Source of the DNA: Leptodactylus fallax
Lineage: Eukaryota > Chordata > Amphibia > Anura > Leptodactylidae
Direction of reading: 5' to 3'
Length of the DNA: 64,000 bases
NCBI GenBank assembly: GCA_947044405.1
Contig: CAMRHE010000157.1
Span: forward strand, 62,001 to 126,000
Shown: one piece after another, positions 11,003 to 20,866 of the stretch
Numbering within the stretch: position 1 is the first letter of the stretch
Layout of the letters: every line of letters begins with the position of its first letter
Program-made: the position numbers and the translations under genes
Notes under the pieces: generated by a model
Database searches by the model: none
The model's input: the letters and a program-made list of their open reading frames with translations, nothing else
Told to the model about the DNA's origin: nothing

Positions 11003-11662
11003 TGTAATGTCTCTGCCTGTTTGGGTCTCGGCGCCACCCCTCCGCTCGCACGCTGTGGCGAAGGAGGCGTGTTCAGTTTGATTCCTTGCGTAGGTTTCTT
11101 GCTGCTCAGTCTGAACATGGTCCTAGTTGATGTAATGGATTTCTGGCCACACCCGTGTTCTGAGCATTTCTCTCTGGTCTGCATAGGGTTAATCTCTTCC
11201 TGGCCTGTGTGATTGACAGCCTGTGTAACTATCAGGTCTTGGGGCTGGGCCCAGACTTTCTATATACAGGATGTCATTTTCTCAGCAAGTCGCCGGTTAT
11301 TGCACTGTCTTTGCCTGCTCTCCTTGTTATATCCCTTACTACTTTGTTACTTGATTCTCTGACCCTTTGGCTTGCCTTTTGACTATTCTCTTGGATTTTG
11401 ACTTTGTGCTGCATTGCTCGTTTGTTACCGACCCCTTGGCTTCCTGACCTCTCTTTTGTCATTCGTTTTGTCTTGTCCTGTTCTGTGTGTCACTTACCCA
11501 GTATAGGGCTTGTCTTCTAGTTGTCCTTTTACCGTTTAGGGTAACTGAGGCAATAGGAAGGGACAGTGGTTGGGGTGAGATTAGGGCTCACTTGTCTCTG
11601 TCCTTCCTCCCAGACCCCTGCAGTAGTGTCAGGGTATTGCTACGTTTGGCAAGACCCTTACA
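11003..11662 (+). repeat. LTR 1 (outer 5' LTR)
   Basis: 660 bp, starting TGTAATGTC and ending ACCCTTACA. It carries variants not shared with the other three LTRs, all within its first 226 bp: T at 11008, an extra C near 11040, CACGCTGTGGCGAAGG, GTGTTCTGAG, and A at 11228. TATATA lies at 11261-11266, and GCCGGTTATT (11292-11301), complementary to the primer-binding site, begins 31 bp after the start of that box. Confidence 0.93.
11261..11301 (+). promoter_or_regulatory. LTR core promoter: TATA box and predicted mRNA 5' end
   Basis: TATATA at 11261-11266 with GCCGGTTATT starting at 11292, the usual distance for a transcription start. The same arrangement sits at 13481/13512, 15698/15729 and 17918/17949. 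Initiation at about 11291-11292 would place the self-complementary decamer at the extreme 5' end of the mRNA, as known for Tf1. Inferred from spacing only. Confidence 0.65.
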
Positions 11663-11663
11663 G

Positions 11664-11673
11664 AATAACCGGC
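11664..11673 (+). other. putative self-priming primer-binding site
   Basis: AATAACCGGC, one base after the LTR, is the exact reverse complement of GCCGGTTATT at 11292-11301 in the LTR. A canonical tRNA-type site beginning TGG is absent. Equivalent sites are at 13884-13893 and 16101-16110. The Tf1/sushi group is known to prime reverse transcription from its own mRNA 5' end, so this fits the family. Confidence 0.7.
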
Positions 11674-11708
11674 CCATACATTCTGCCATTGCTTCCCATA
11701 GGGTCAGC

Positions 11709-13383
11709 ATGGATCCTATTCAGGTCCTTGCGGCCAAGTTGGAAGGTTTGGCAAGCCTGGTAGCTGAGCTTGCTACACAGGTGCAGACCCTTACTGATGC
11801 TGCTGCAGCATCTCCGGTTGTTTCTGCCCCTTTCAGGGTTAAGATGTTACTCCCGGATCGTTTTTCAGGGGATCGTGAAAAATTTGAGACTTTCCGGGAG
11901 TCCTGTCGCCTGTATTTTCGGATTAATCCACATGCATCCCAGGCCCAAATGGTTGGAGTAGTTATATCCCTCCTACAGGGGGATCCACAAGCTTGGGCCC
12001 TTAAACTCCCCTCCAGGGGCGGAGGAGTGGATTAACTTTGAAAAATTTTTCTTGTCCCTGGGGTCTATATATGCTGAGCCAGACCACATTGGACTTGCAG
12101 AATCGCAACTCCTCACTATGCGGCAGGGCAAACGCTCTGCTGAGGAGTACTGCTCAGAATTTCGCAAGTGCAGTGTAACTGCAGGTTGGTGTGAGTCAGC
12201 TCTAAAGGCCCACTTTAAACAAGGCCTATGTGACCGTGTTAAGGAGGTCTCGGTTGGTCACCCAGATCCCCCTACTCTTAAGCAGGCTATGACTTTGGCT
12301 GTCCGTATTGACCGCAGGATCTGGGAAAATGTTAAAGAGAGATTAGGGTCTGCTTCCAAGTTTTCTGTCTCTCCCTCTCTCTCTCCTGAAAAACCTGTTA
12401 TTTCTCCCATGACTCCTGGTGAGGAACCCATGCAACTGGGAGCTATGGACGCCAAGACTCGACGAGAGCATCGTCTCCGGAATAACCTCTGCCTGTACTG
12501 TGGTACTTCAGGGCATATCATACGAGACTGCTCCATCAGACCCCGCACACCAGGGGAAAAGCTTCAGTGCCTGAGTGGTAGTTGGAAGAACCACTCAGGC
12601 AACCAGGTATTTGCCAGTAGTAACAATAAGATGTTGTTATCTGTGTCTCTGTCCTCTGGGGACAGATCTGTTTCTGGCCAGGCCTTAGTTGACTTTGGGT
12701 CTGCGGCAAACTTTGTCACATTCTCGTTTGTCTCAGCTTTAGGCATTGAGCTTTTGCCACTTGACACTCCTCTGGCGGTTACTGGAGCGGATTTTGCCCC
12801 ACTGGCCAGGGGTAAGGTCCGATTCAAGACCCCCTTAATAACGTTGCAAGTGGGTTCTACTCATTCAGAGGTCATGAGCTTTTTTGTTATGGAGCATCTG
12901 TCTTCCGATATTATTTTGGGGCTCCCCTGGCTGAACCTCCATAACCCAATTTTTGATTGGGGTAAAAGGGAGTTGGTAAAATGGGGAGATCAGTGCTCAT
13001 CCCACTGTATTGTCTTGCACACCTTAGATTGTGTCAGTGAGGAGACGGTCTCAGCTGTAAAGGTTGGAAACGCCAGGCATATAAAAAAACGTTTGCCTGG
13101 TCCTCCAGCACCTGTTGTTGTTGTTCAGGGAGATCTGGAATTAAAGGCAGAGAAAATACTGGGTCCTACTAAAACTGGTTTATCTGGTGAGGGTCCGGTG
13201 GCCCCTCATAAAGGGAGGGGTACTGTAACGTCTCTGCCTGTTCGGGTCTCGGCGCCACCCTCCGCTCGCATGCTGTGGCGCAGGAGGCGTGTTCAGTTTG
13301 ATTCCTTGCGTAGGTTTCTTGCTGCTCAGTCTGAACATGGTCCTAGTCGATGTAATGGATTTCCGGCCACACCCGTGTTTTGA
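11709..13383 (+). pseudogene. gag-pro, internal unit 1 (frameshifted)
   Basis: Starts at the same MDPIQVLAAKLEG ATG as unit 2. An extra C in the run CCCC at 12008-12011 (unit 2 has CCC) shifts the frame, so the first frame ends at 12035 as PSRGGGVD-stop. The remainder of Gag, the CCHC knuckle (CLYCGTSGHIIRDC) and the protease-like domain continue open in the next frame to 13383, reading past the polypurine tract into LTR 2. It retains the GTTGTT codon pair that unit 2 has lost by 3 nt and has ACACCAGG where units 2 and 3 have ACTCCAGG. As it stands it gives truncated Gag only. Confidence 0.85.
13210..13220 (+). other. polypurine tract
   Basis: AAAGGGAGGGG lies 3 bp before LTR 2, where plus-strand DNA synthesis is primed in LTR retrotransposons. 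Identical tracts precede LTR 3 (15427-15437) and LTR 4 (17647-17657). Confidence 0.85.
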
Positions 13384-13882
13384 GCATTTCTCTCTGGTCT
13401 GCATAGGGTTAATCTCTTCCTGGCCTGTGTGATTGACAGCCTGTGTACCTATCAGGTCTTGGGGCTGGGCCCAGACTTTCTATATACAGGATGTCATTTT
13501 CTCAGCAAGTCGCCGGTTATTGCACTGTCTTTGCCTGCTCTCCTTGTTATATCCCTTACTACTTTGTTACTTGATTCTCTGACCCTTTGGCTTGCCTTTT
13601 GACTATTCTCTTGGATTTTGACTTTGTGCTGCATTGCTCGTTTGTTACCGACCCCTTGGCTTCCTGACCTCTCTTTTGTCATTCGTTTTGTCTTGTCCTG
13701 TTCTGTGTGTCACTTACCCAGTATAGGGCTTGTCTTCTAGTTGTCCTTTTACCGTTTAGGGTAACTGAGGCAATAGGAAGGGACAGTGGTTGGGGTGAGA
13801 TTAGGGCTCACTTGTCTCTGTCCTTCCTCCCAGACCCCTGCAGTAGTGTCAGGGTATTGCTACGTTTGGCAAGACCCTTACA
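13224..13882 (+). repeat. LTR 2 (internal, hybrid)
   Basis: 659 bp. Its first part carries the variants of LTR 4 (TGTAACG, GCATGCTGTGGCGCAGG, GTGTTTTGAG, C at the position matching 11228). Its later part carries those of LTR 1 (CCTGCTCTCC, GGGTAACTGAGG). This mosaic is the signature of exchange between a 3' and a 5' LTR. Confidence 0.9.
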
Positions 13883-13928
13883 GAATAACCGGCCCATACA
13901 TTCTGCCATTGCTTCCCATAGGGTCAGC

Positions 13929-15389
13929 ATGGATCCTATTCAGGTCCTTGCGGCCAAGTTGGAAGGTTTGGCAAGCCTGGTAGCTGAGCTTGCTACACAG
14001 GTGCAGACCCTTACTGATGCTGCTGCAGCATCTCCGGTTGTTTCTGCCCCTTTCAGGGTTAAGATGTTACTCCCGGATCGTTTTTCAGGGGATCGTGAAA
14101 AATTTGAGACTTTCCGGGAGTCCTGTCGCCTGTATTTTCGGATTAATCCACATGCATCCCAGGCCCAAATGGTTGGAGTAGTTATATCCCTCCTACAGGG
14201 GGATCCACAAGCTTGGGCCCTTAAACTCCCTCCAGGGGCGGAGGAGTGGATTAACTTTGAAAAATTTTTCTTGTCCCTGGGGTCTATATATGCTGAGCCA
14301 GACCACATTGGACTTGCAGAATCGCAACTCCTCACTATGCGGCAGGGCAAACGCTCTGCTGAGGAGTACTGCTCAGAATTTCGCAAGTGCAGTGTAACTG
14401 CAGGTTGGTGTGAGTCAGCTCTAAAGGCCCACTTTAAACAAGGCCTATGTGACCGTGTTAAGGAGGTCTCGGTTGGTCACCCAGATCCCCCTACTCTTAA
14501 GCAGGCTATGACTTTGGCTGTCCGTATTGACCGCAGGATCTGGGAAAATGTTAAAGAGAGATTAGGGTCTGCTTCCAAGTTTTCTGTCTCTCCCTCTCTC
14601 TCTCCTGAAAAACCTGTTATTTCTCCCATGACTCCTGGTGAGGAACCCATGCAACTGGGAGCTATGGACGCCAAGACTCGACGAGAGCATCGTCTCCGGA
14701 ATAACCTCTGCCTGTACTGTGGTACTTCAGGGCATATCATACGAGACTGCTCCATCAGACCCCGCACTCCAGGGGAAAAGCTTCAGTGCCTGAGTGGTAG
14801 TTGGAAGAACCACTCAGGCAACCAGGTATTTGCCAGTAGTAACAATAAGATGTTATCTGTGTCTCTGTCCTCTGGGGACAGATCTGTTTCTGGCCAGGCC
14901 TTAGTTGACTTTGGGTCTGCGGCAAACTTTGTCACATTCTCGTTTGTCTCAGCTTTAGGCATTGAGCTTTTGCCACTTGACACTCCTCTGGCGGTTACTG
15001 GAGCGGATTTTGCCCCACTGGCCAGGGGTAAGGTCCGATTCAAGACCCCCTTAATAACGTTGCAAGTGGGTTCTACTCATTCAGAGGTCATGAGCTTTTT
15101 TGTTATGGAGCATCTGTCTTCCGATATTATTTTGGGGCTCCCCTGGCTGAACCTCCATAACCCAATTTTTGATTGGGGTAAAAGGGAGTTGGTAAAATGG
15201 GGAGATCAGTGCTCATCCCACTGTATTGTCTTGCACACCTTAGATTGTGTCAGTGAGGAGACGGTCTCAGCTGTAAAGGTTGGAAACGCCAGGCATATAA
15301 AAAAAACGTTTGCCTGGTCCTCCAGCACCTGTTGTTGTTGTTCAGGGAGATCTGGAATTAAAGGCAGAGAAAATACTGGGTCCTACTAA
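13929..15389 (+). CDS. Gag-protease polyprotein of sushi-like retrotransposon (only uninterrupted copy)
   Basis: 486 codons from MDPIQVLAAKLEG. I chose this ATG 47 nt past the LTR because the 74 upstream in-frame codons lie mostly in LTR sequence. Residues 1-35 look like a short coiled coil. About 40-220 is a Ty3/Gypsy capsid with LPDRFSGDREKFETF and AEEYCSEFRK motifs, of the kind domesticated as PEG10/RTL genes in mammals. A CCHC zinc knuckle C-X2-C-X4-H-X4-C lies at 261-274. A retropepsin-like domain follows, with an active-site triad region DFGS at 327-330 (families usually show D-S/T-G, so Phe is unusual) and IILGLPWL at about 400. The product should form particles and bind RNA. No RT, RNase H or integrase follows. 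Relative to units 1 and 3 it has one C fewer, a 3-nt deletion, and one extra A near 15300 that changes the last 20 or so residues. Confidence 0.88.
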   Translation: MDPIQVLAAKLEGLASLVAELATQVQTLTDAAAASPVVSAPFRVKMLLPDRFSGDREKFETFRESCRLYFRINPHASQAQMVGVVISLLQGDPQAWALKLPPGAEEWINFEKFFLSLGSIYAEPDHIGLAESQLLTMRQGKRSAEEYCSEFRKCSVTAGWCESALKAHFKQGLCDRVKEVSVGHPDPPTLKQAMTLAVRIDRRIWENVKERLGSASKFSVSPSLSPEKPVISPMTPGEEPMQLGAMDAKTRREHRLRNNLCLYCGTSGHIIRDCSIRPRTPGEKLQCLSGSWKNHSGNQVFASSNNKMLSVSLSSGDRSVSGQALVDFGSAANFVTFSFVSALGIELLPLDTPLAVTGADFAPLARGKVRFKTPLITLQVGSTHSEVMSFFVMEHLSSDIILGLPWLNLHNPIFDWGKRELVKWGDQCSSHCIVLHTLDCVSEETVSAVKVGNARHIKKTFAWSSSTCCCCSGRSGIKGRENTGSY

Positions 15390-15440
15390 AACTGGTTTAT
15401 CTGGTGAGGGTCCGGTGGCCCCTCATAAAGGGAGGGGTAC

Positions 15441-16099
15441 TGTAACGTCTCTGCCTGTTCGGGTCTCGGCGCCACCCTCCGCTCGCATGCTGTGGCGCAG
15501 GAGGCGTGTTCAGTTTGATTCCTTGCGTAGGTTTCTTGCTGCTCAGTCTGAACATGGTCCTAGTCGATGTAATGGATTTCCGGCCACACCCGTGTTTTGA
15601 GCATTTCTCTCTGGTCTGCATAGGGTTAATCTCTTCCTGGCCTGTGTGATTGACAGCCTGTGTACCTATCAGGTCTTGGGGCTGGGCCCAGACTTTCTAT
15701 ATACAGGATGTCATTTTCTCAGCAAGTCGCCGGTTATTGCACTGTCTTTGCCTGCTCTCCTTGTTTTATCCCTTACTACTTTGTTACTTGATTCTCTGAC
15801 CCTTTGGCTTGCCTTTTGACTATTCTCTTGGATTTTGACTTTGTGCTGCATTGCTCGTTTGTTACCGACCCCTTGGCTTCCTGACCTCTCTTTTGTCATT
15901 CGTTTTGTCTTGTCCTGTTCTGTGTGTCACTTACCCAGTATAGGGCTTGTCTTCTAGTTGTCCTTTTACCGTTTAGGGTAACTGAGGCAATAGGAAGGGA
16001 CAGTGGTTGGGGTGAGATTAGGGCTCACTTGTCTCTGTCCTTCCTCCCAGACCCCTGCAGTAGTGTCAGGGTATTGCTACGTTTGGCAAGACCCTTACA
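15441..16099 (+). repeat. LTR 3 (internal, hybrid)
   Basis: 659 bp with the same mosaic as LTR 2 (LTR 4-like start, LTR 1-like end), plus a private change CTTGTTTTATCC at about 15763. Confidence 0.9.
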
Positions 16100-16145
16100 G
16101 AATAACCGGCCCATACATTCTGCCATTGCTTCCCATAGGGTCAGC

Positions 16146-17820
16146 ATGGATCCTATTCAGGTCCTTGCGGCCAAGTTGGAAGGTTTGGCAAGCCTGGTAG
16201 CTGAGCTTGCTACACAGGTGCAGACCCTTACTGATGCTGCTGCAGCATCTCCGGTTGTTTCTGCCCCTTTCAGGGTTAAGATGTTACTCCCGGATCGTTT
16301 TTCAGGGGATCGTGAAAAATTTGAGACTTTCCGGGAGTCCTGTCGCCTGGATTTTCGGATTAATCCACATGCATCCCAGGCCCAAATGGTTGGAGTAGTT
16401 ATATCCCTCCTACAGGGGGATCCACAAGCTTGGGCCCTTAAACTCCCCTCCAGGGGCGGAGGAGTGGATTAACTTTGAAAAATTTTTCTTGTCCCTGGGG
16501 TCTATATATGCTGAGCCAGACCACATTGGACTTGCAGAATTGCAACTCCTCACTATGCGGCAGGGCAAACGCTCTGCTGAGGAGTACTGCTCAGAATTTC
16601 GCAAGTGCAGTGTAACTGCAGGTTGGTGTGAGTCAGCTCTAAAGGCCCACTTTAAACAAGGCCTATGTGACCGTGTTAAGGAGGTCTCGGTTGGTCACCC
16701 AGATCCCCCTACTCTTAAGCAGGCTATGACTTTGGCTGTCCGTATTGACCGCAGGATCTGGGAAAATGTTAAAGAGAGATTAGGGTCTGCTTCCAAGTTT
16801 TCTGTCTCTCCCTCTCTCTCTCCTGAAAAACCTGTTATTTCTCCCATGACTCCTGGTGAGGAACCCATGCAACTGGGAGCTATGGACGCCAAGACTCGAC
16901 GAGAGCATCGTCTCCGGAATAACCTCTGCCTGTACTGTGGTACTTCAGGGCATATCATACGAGACTGCTCCATCAGACCCCGCACTCCAGGGGAAAAGCT
17001 TCAGTGCCTGAGTGGTAGTTGGAAGAACCACTCAGGCAACCAGGTATTTGCCAGTAGTAACAATAAGATGTTGTTATCTGTGTCTCTGTCCTCTGGGGAC
17101 AGATCTGTTTCTGGCCAGGCCTTAGTTGACTTTGGGTCTGCGGCAAACTTTGTCACATTCTCGTTTGTCTCAGCTTTAGGCATTGAGCTTTTGCCACTTG
17201 ACACTCCTCTGGCGGTTACTGGAGCGGATTTTGCCCCACTGGCCAGGGGTAAGGTCCGATTCAAGACCCCCTTAATAACGTTGCAAGTGGATTCTACTCA
17301 TTCAGAGGTCATGAGCTTTTTTGTTATGGAGCATCTGTCTTCCGATATTATTTTGGGGCTCCCCTGGCTGAACCTCCATAACCCAATTTTTGATTGGGGT
17401 AAAAGGGAGTTGGTAAAATGGGGAGATCAGTGCTCATCCCACTGTATTGTCTTGCACACCTTAGATTGTGTCAGTGAGGAGACGGTCTCAGCTGTAAAGG
17501 TTGGAAACGCCAGGCATATAAAAAAACGTTTGCCTGGTCCTCCAGCACCTGTTGTTGTTGTTCAGGGAGATCTGGAATTAAAGGCAGAGAAAATACTGGG
17601 TCCTACTAAAACTGGTTTATCTGGTGAGGGTCCGGTGGCCCCTCATAAAGGGAGGGGTACTGTAACGTCTCTGCCTGTTCGGGTCTCGGCGCCACCCTCC
17701 GCTCGCATGCTGTGGCGCAGGAGGCGTGTTCAGTTTGATTCCTTGCGTAGGTTTCTTGCTGCTCAGTCTGAACATGGTCCTAGTCGATGTAATGGATTTC
17801 CGGCCACACCCGTGTTTTGA
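16146..17820 (+). pseudogene. gag-pro, internal unit 3 (frameshifted)
   Basis: Nearly identical to unit 1, with the same extra C in CCCC (16445-16448) that truncates Gag at 16472. The CCHC knuckle and protease-like domain continue in the shifted frame to 17820, ending inside LTR 4. Private differences include Tyr-to-Asp (CGCCTGGATTTTCGG), Ser-to-Leu at AGAATTGCAACTCC, and Gly-to-Asp near 17290 (AAGTGGATTCTAC). Sharing the frameshift with unit 1 but ACTCCAGG with unit 2 implies a mixed copying history. Confidence 0.85.
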
Positions 17821-18319
17821 GCATTTCTCTCTGGTCTGCATAGGGTTAATCTCTTCCTGGCCTGTGTGATTGACAGCCTGTGTACCTATCAGGTCTTGGG
17901 GCTGGGCCCAGACTTTCTATATACAGGATGTCATTTTCTCAGCAAGTCGCCGGTTATTGCACTGTCTTTGCCTACTCTCCTTGTTATATCCCTTACTACT
18001 TTGTTACTTGATTCTCTGACCCTTTGGCTTGCCTTTTGACTATTCTCTTGGATTTTGACTTTGTGCTGCATTGCTCGTTTGTTACCGACCCCTTGGCTTC
18101 CTGACCTCTCTTTTGTCATTCGTTTTGTCTTGTCCTGTTCTGTGTGTCACTTACCCAGTATAGGGCTTGTCTTCTAGTTGTCCTTTTACCGTTTAGGGTA
18201 GCTGAGGCAATAGGAAGGGACAGTGGTTGGGGTGAGATTAGGGCTCACTTGTCTCTGTCCTTCCTCCCAGACCCCTGCAGTAGTGTCAGGGTATTGCTAC
18301 GTTTGGCAAGACCCTTACA
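17661..18319 (+). repeat. LTR 4 (outer 3' LTR)
   Basis: 659 bp. Distinguished from LTRs 1-3 by CCTACTCTCC (A at 17974) and GGGTAGCTGAGG (about 18200). It ends ACCCTTACA and is followed by TCTAT. Confidence 0.93.
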
Positions 18320-18324
18320 TCTAT
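18320..18324 (+). other. target site duplication TCTAT, right copy
   Basis: Perfect match to 10998-11002. Confidence 0.9.
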
Positions 18325-18839
18325 AAAATTAATATCCATTATCCTTATGTCCATTGTACTTTCTGAATATATATAAAATGACATTTGGGTGTTCCATAAG
18401 TCCCCCTAGTCTTTGCAGCTGGTGAGTGACCACTGCAACCAATCATTAGCTTTGTGACATGTTGTACTACTGGCATTGTGGCTCCCATCACATCTACTTG
18501 TAAAGACTGGGGGAGGGGAGAGGATCTGAAGTGGACTGACAGGGAATTGGAAAGGTGGGTATTGCTTTTGTTGTATAGCTTATGCCACTACTTTTATTAT
18601 TCATCCAAAGACCGGATAACCCACTTAAATACAGTCTTGCTCAGTGAAGCATCACCAAAGGCCACCTCTTCAAGAAGACCACCCTTTACCCAGACCACAT
18701 TTCCTGCCATCTTCACTGTGAAGACCAATCCCCCAAAAAGACTATTTTAATGGGTAGTCATCTCAGAAAGGTTTCACTGTATTATTCTGTTATGCTCTTT
18801 AGGTATGGTATAGTCATTAGAAAGGTTTTCTGGTTCTCT

Positions 18840-19085
18840 ATGTCATGACTCTCAGTGCCCCAATCACAGGCCTCAGAGGTAACCCCCAGGCGCATGATAT
18901 GACCCAGGAGGCCGGAAGAGGACTGAGAGAGTCCCAAACGCAGTGAGGAGGCCCAGAAGAGGTAAGTATAACTATTTGTTATTTTTTTACACCTCCCCTA
19001 GGCCTCCACCTATTATACTCTGGGGGAACCCAGAGTATAATAATTTCACTTCAGGTTCTATCTGAACAAGTTCAGACCAAAACGA
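18840..19085. repeat. copy of the TTTGTTATTTTT foldback family (one arm)
   Basis: CAATCACAGGCCTCAG, GGAGGCCCAGAAGAGGTAAG and TAACTATTTGTTATTTTTT, followed by CTCCACCTATTATACTCTGG, match the right arm of the complete copy at 38.65-38.94 kb. The L2-type LINE starts soon after. Confidence 0.6.
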
Positions 19086-19129
19086 ACCAGAGGTAACACA
19101 GGCCTCAAGTACCTTTCATCTCTAAACTC

Positions 19130-20822
19130 CTGTGACGCTTGGTCTACTCCCGCCTAATCCGCTATCTGTCTGCTAACTCTCTTCTGTACCCCTTTCAATC
19201 AAGTTTTCGTAAAACTACATTCTACAGAAACAGCCCTCACAAAAGTCTCCAACGATCTCTTGACGGCTAAATCTAAAGGGAACTATTCATTACTTATTCT
19301 TCTGGATCTCTCAGCAGCATTTGACACTGTAGACCACCAACTCCTCCTCACTATGCTCCATTCTATTGGCCTCACGGATACCACTATCTCTAGGTTTTCT
19401 TCCTATCTCTCTGACCTCTCATTTAGTGTATCATTTGCTGGTGCTATTTCTTCTCCTCTGCCCATTGTGGTTGGGTTCCTCAAGGCTCAGTCCTAGGTCC
19501 CCTCCTCTTCTCTCTGTACACAGCCCCAGTTGGATAAATGATTCGCAGATTTGGCTTTGAATACCATGTTTATGCTGATGATACCCAACTATATACTTCA
19601 TCCCGTGACATCACCCCTGCACTACTACAGAACACCAGTGACTGTCTCTCTGCTGTCTCTAACATCTTGTCTTCTCTTTATCTGAAACTGAATTTTTCAA
19701 AAACTGAACTTTTTGTGTTCCCTCCATCTCCTAACCGATCTAACCCTGATATCTCCATTTCTGTCTGTGGCCTTACTATTACCCAGAGGCGGCATGCCCA
19801 CTGTCTGGGGGTTGTATTTGATTCAGATCTCACCTTTACTCCACATATTCAGAGACTTGCACGCTCTTGCCACCTGCACCTTAAAAACATCTCTAGAATT
19901 CGCCCTTTTCTCACCATGGAAACATCAAAAACCCTCATTGTCGCTCTGATTTTCTCTCGTCTTCACTATTGCAATTCTCTTTTAACTGGACTTCCTCTTA
20001 CTAAACTCTCCCCTCTACAATCTGTACTGAATGCAGCCACCAAACTCATCTTTCTGTCAAACCGGTACACAGACGCATCTACCTTGTGTCAGTCGATGTA
20101 TTGGTTGCCCATCCATCACAGAATACAATATTAAATTATCACACTCACCCACAAATCCCTCCATAGTGCTGCGCCCCCTATATCTCCTCTCTCATCACTG
20201 TCTACCGCCATAACTGTCCTCTCCGTTCTGCCAGGGACCTTAGACTTGCATCCTCTGTTATCCGAACATCCTACTCCCGTCTCCAAGACTTTTCTCAAGC
20301 TGCACCGGTGCTCTGGAACGCTTTACCCCAGAAATCCGATTAATCCCCAACTACAGCAGCTTCAAAACTGCCCTAAAATCACATCTGTATGGTCAGGCTT
20401 ATCACATGACCTGATCACAGTGTAGTGTGCGAAGGTGTACAACACCACCACCTTTTATCCTTCCTCCTCTGTTCCTCAGATCCTGGCCCCTCCATCTAGA
20501 AGTTACACTGCACTCCTTGCACTTAGTATCTGTTTATTCACAGATACTGGCTGGTGACGGGGTCATACAGCTTCAGTTACATAGCCTTTTCTATTAAAAG
20601 ATGGCTGGACCATGGTAGCAAACAAGCCCTCTGACCTCTTGTGTCCCCCTATCTCCTCATAGAATGTAAGCTCTTGTGAGCAGGGCCCTCACTCCTATTG
20701 TTTGATATGTTTATTTCTTTGTCACATTGTAATGTCTCATACTGTCTGTTCATGTGTCCTCTGATTTGCACAGTGCTACAGAATATGTTGGCGCTATATA
20801 AATAAAGTTTATTATCATTATT

Positions 20823-20828
<6 letters not shown>
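19130..20828 (+). pseudogene. L2-type LINE, ORF2 remnant with intact 3' tail
   Basis: Non-LTR reverse transcriptase of the L2/CR1 group, truncated at its 5' side. RT motif A reads [17 protein letters not shown] (19287 on). Motif [20 protein letters not shown], is split by a frameshift near 19470. Motif C is YADDTQLY at about 19570. The thumb region, with RIRPFLTMETSKTL, LHYCNSLLTGLP and MYWLPIHHRIQY, runs to a stop at 20134; beyond a further frameshift, C-terminal residues (RLQDFSQAAPVLWNALP) reach about 20340. The 3' UTR ends CAGAATATGTTGGCGCTATA followed by TTA repeats. At least three frame breaks make it inactive. Confidence 0.88.
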
Positions 20829-20865
<37 letters not shown>

Positions 20866-20866
20866 G
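20808..20866. repeat. TTA/AAT microsatellite joining two LINE tails
   Basis: The (TTA)n tail of the + strand L2 element passes directly into an (AAT)n run that is the reverse complement of the tail of the - strand Rex1-type element. Confidence 0.85.

Larger units (their letters stand above)
11003..18319 (+). mobile_element. multi-LTR array of a sushi-like Ty3/Gypsy element lacking pol
   Basis: Four LTRs alternate with three internal regions: LTR 11003-11662, int 11663-13223, LTR 13224-13882, int 13883-15440, LTR 15441-16099, int 16100-17660, LTR 17661-18319. The array is bordered by TCTAT at 10998-11002 and 18320-18324, as expected for one integration with a 5-bp target duplication. Each internal region of about 1.56 kb encodes Gag plus a retropepsin-like domain and then jumps to a short 3' remnant and the polypurine tract; RT, RNase H and integrase are missing. 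Units are almost identical, so amplification is recent. A functional product could only move with enzymes supplied in trans. Confidence 0.93.

Noticed and set aside
13707..13928. Upstream in-frame start for gag-pro (74 extra codons)
   Set aside because: The extension lies almost wholly in LTR 2, including sequence around its 3' edge. The ATG at 13929 begins the conserved Gag-like protein in all three units.
12258..15043. Minus-strand frames of 86-148 codons in the retrotransposon
   Set aside because: They mirror the gag-pro frame and repeat in each unit; no independent motif.
11003..18319. Three separate insertions of the retrotransposon in tandem
   Set aside because: Only one pair of target duplications exists, units share single LTRs between them, and internal LTRs are mosaics.
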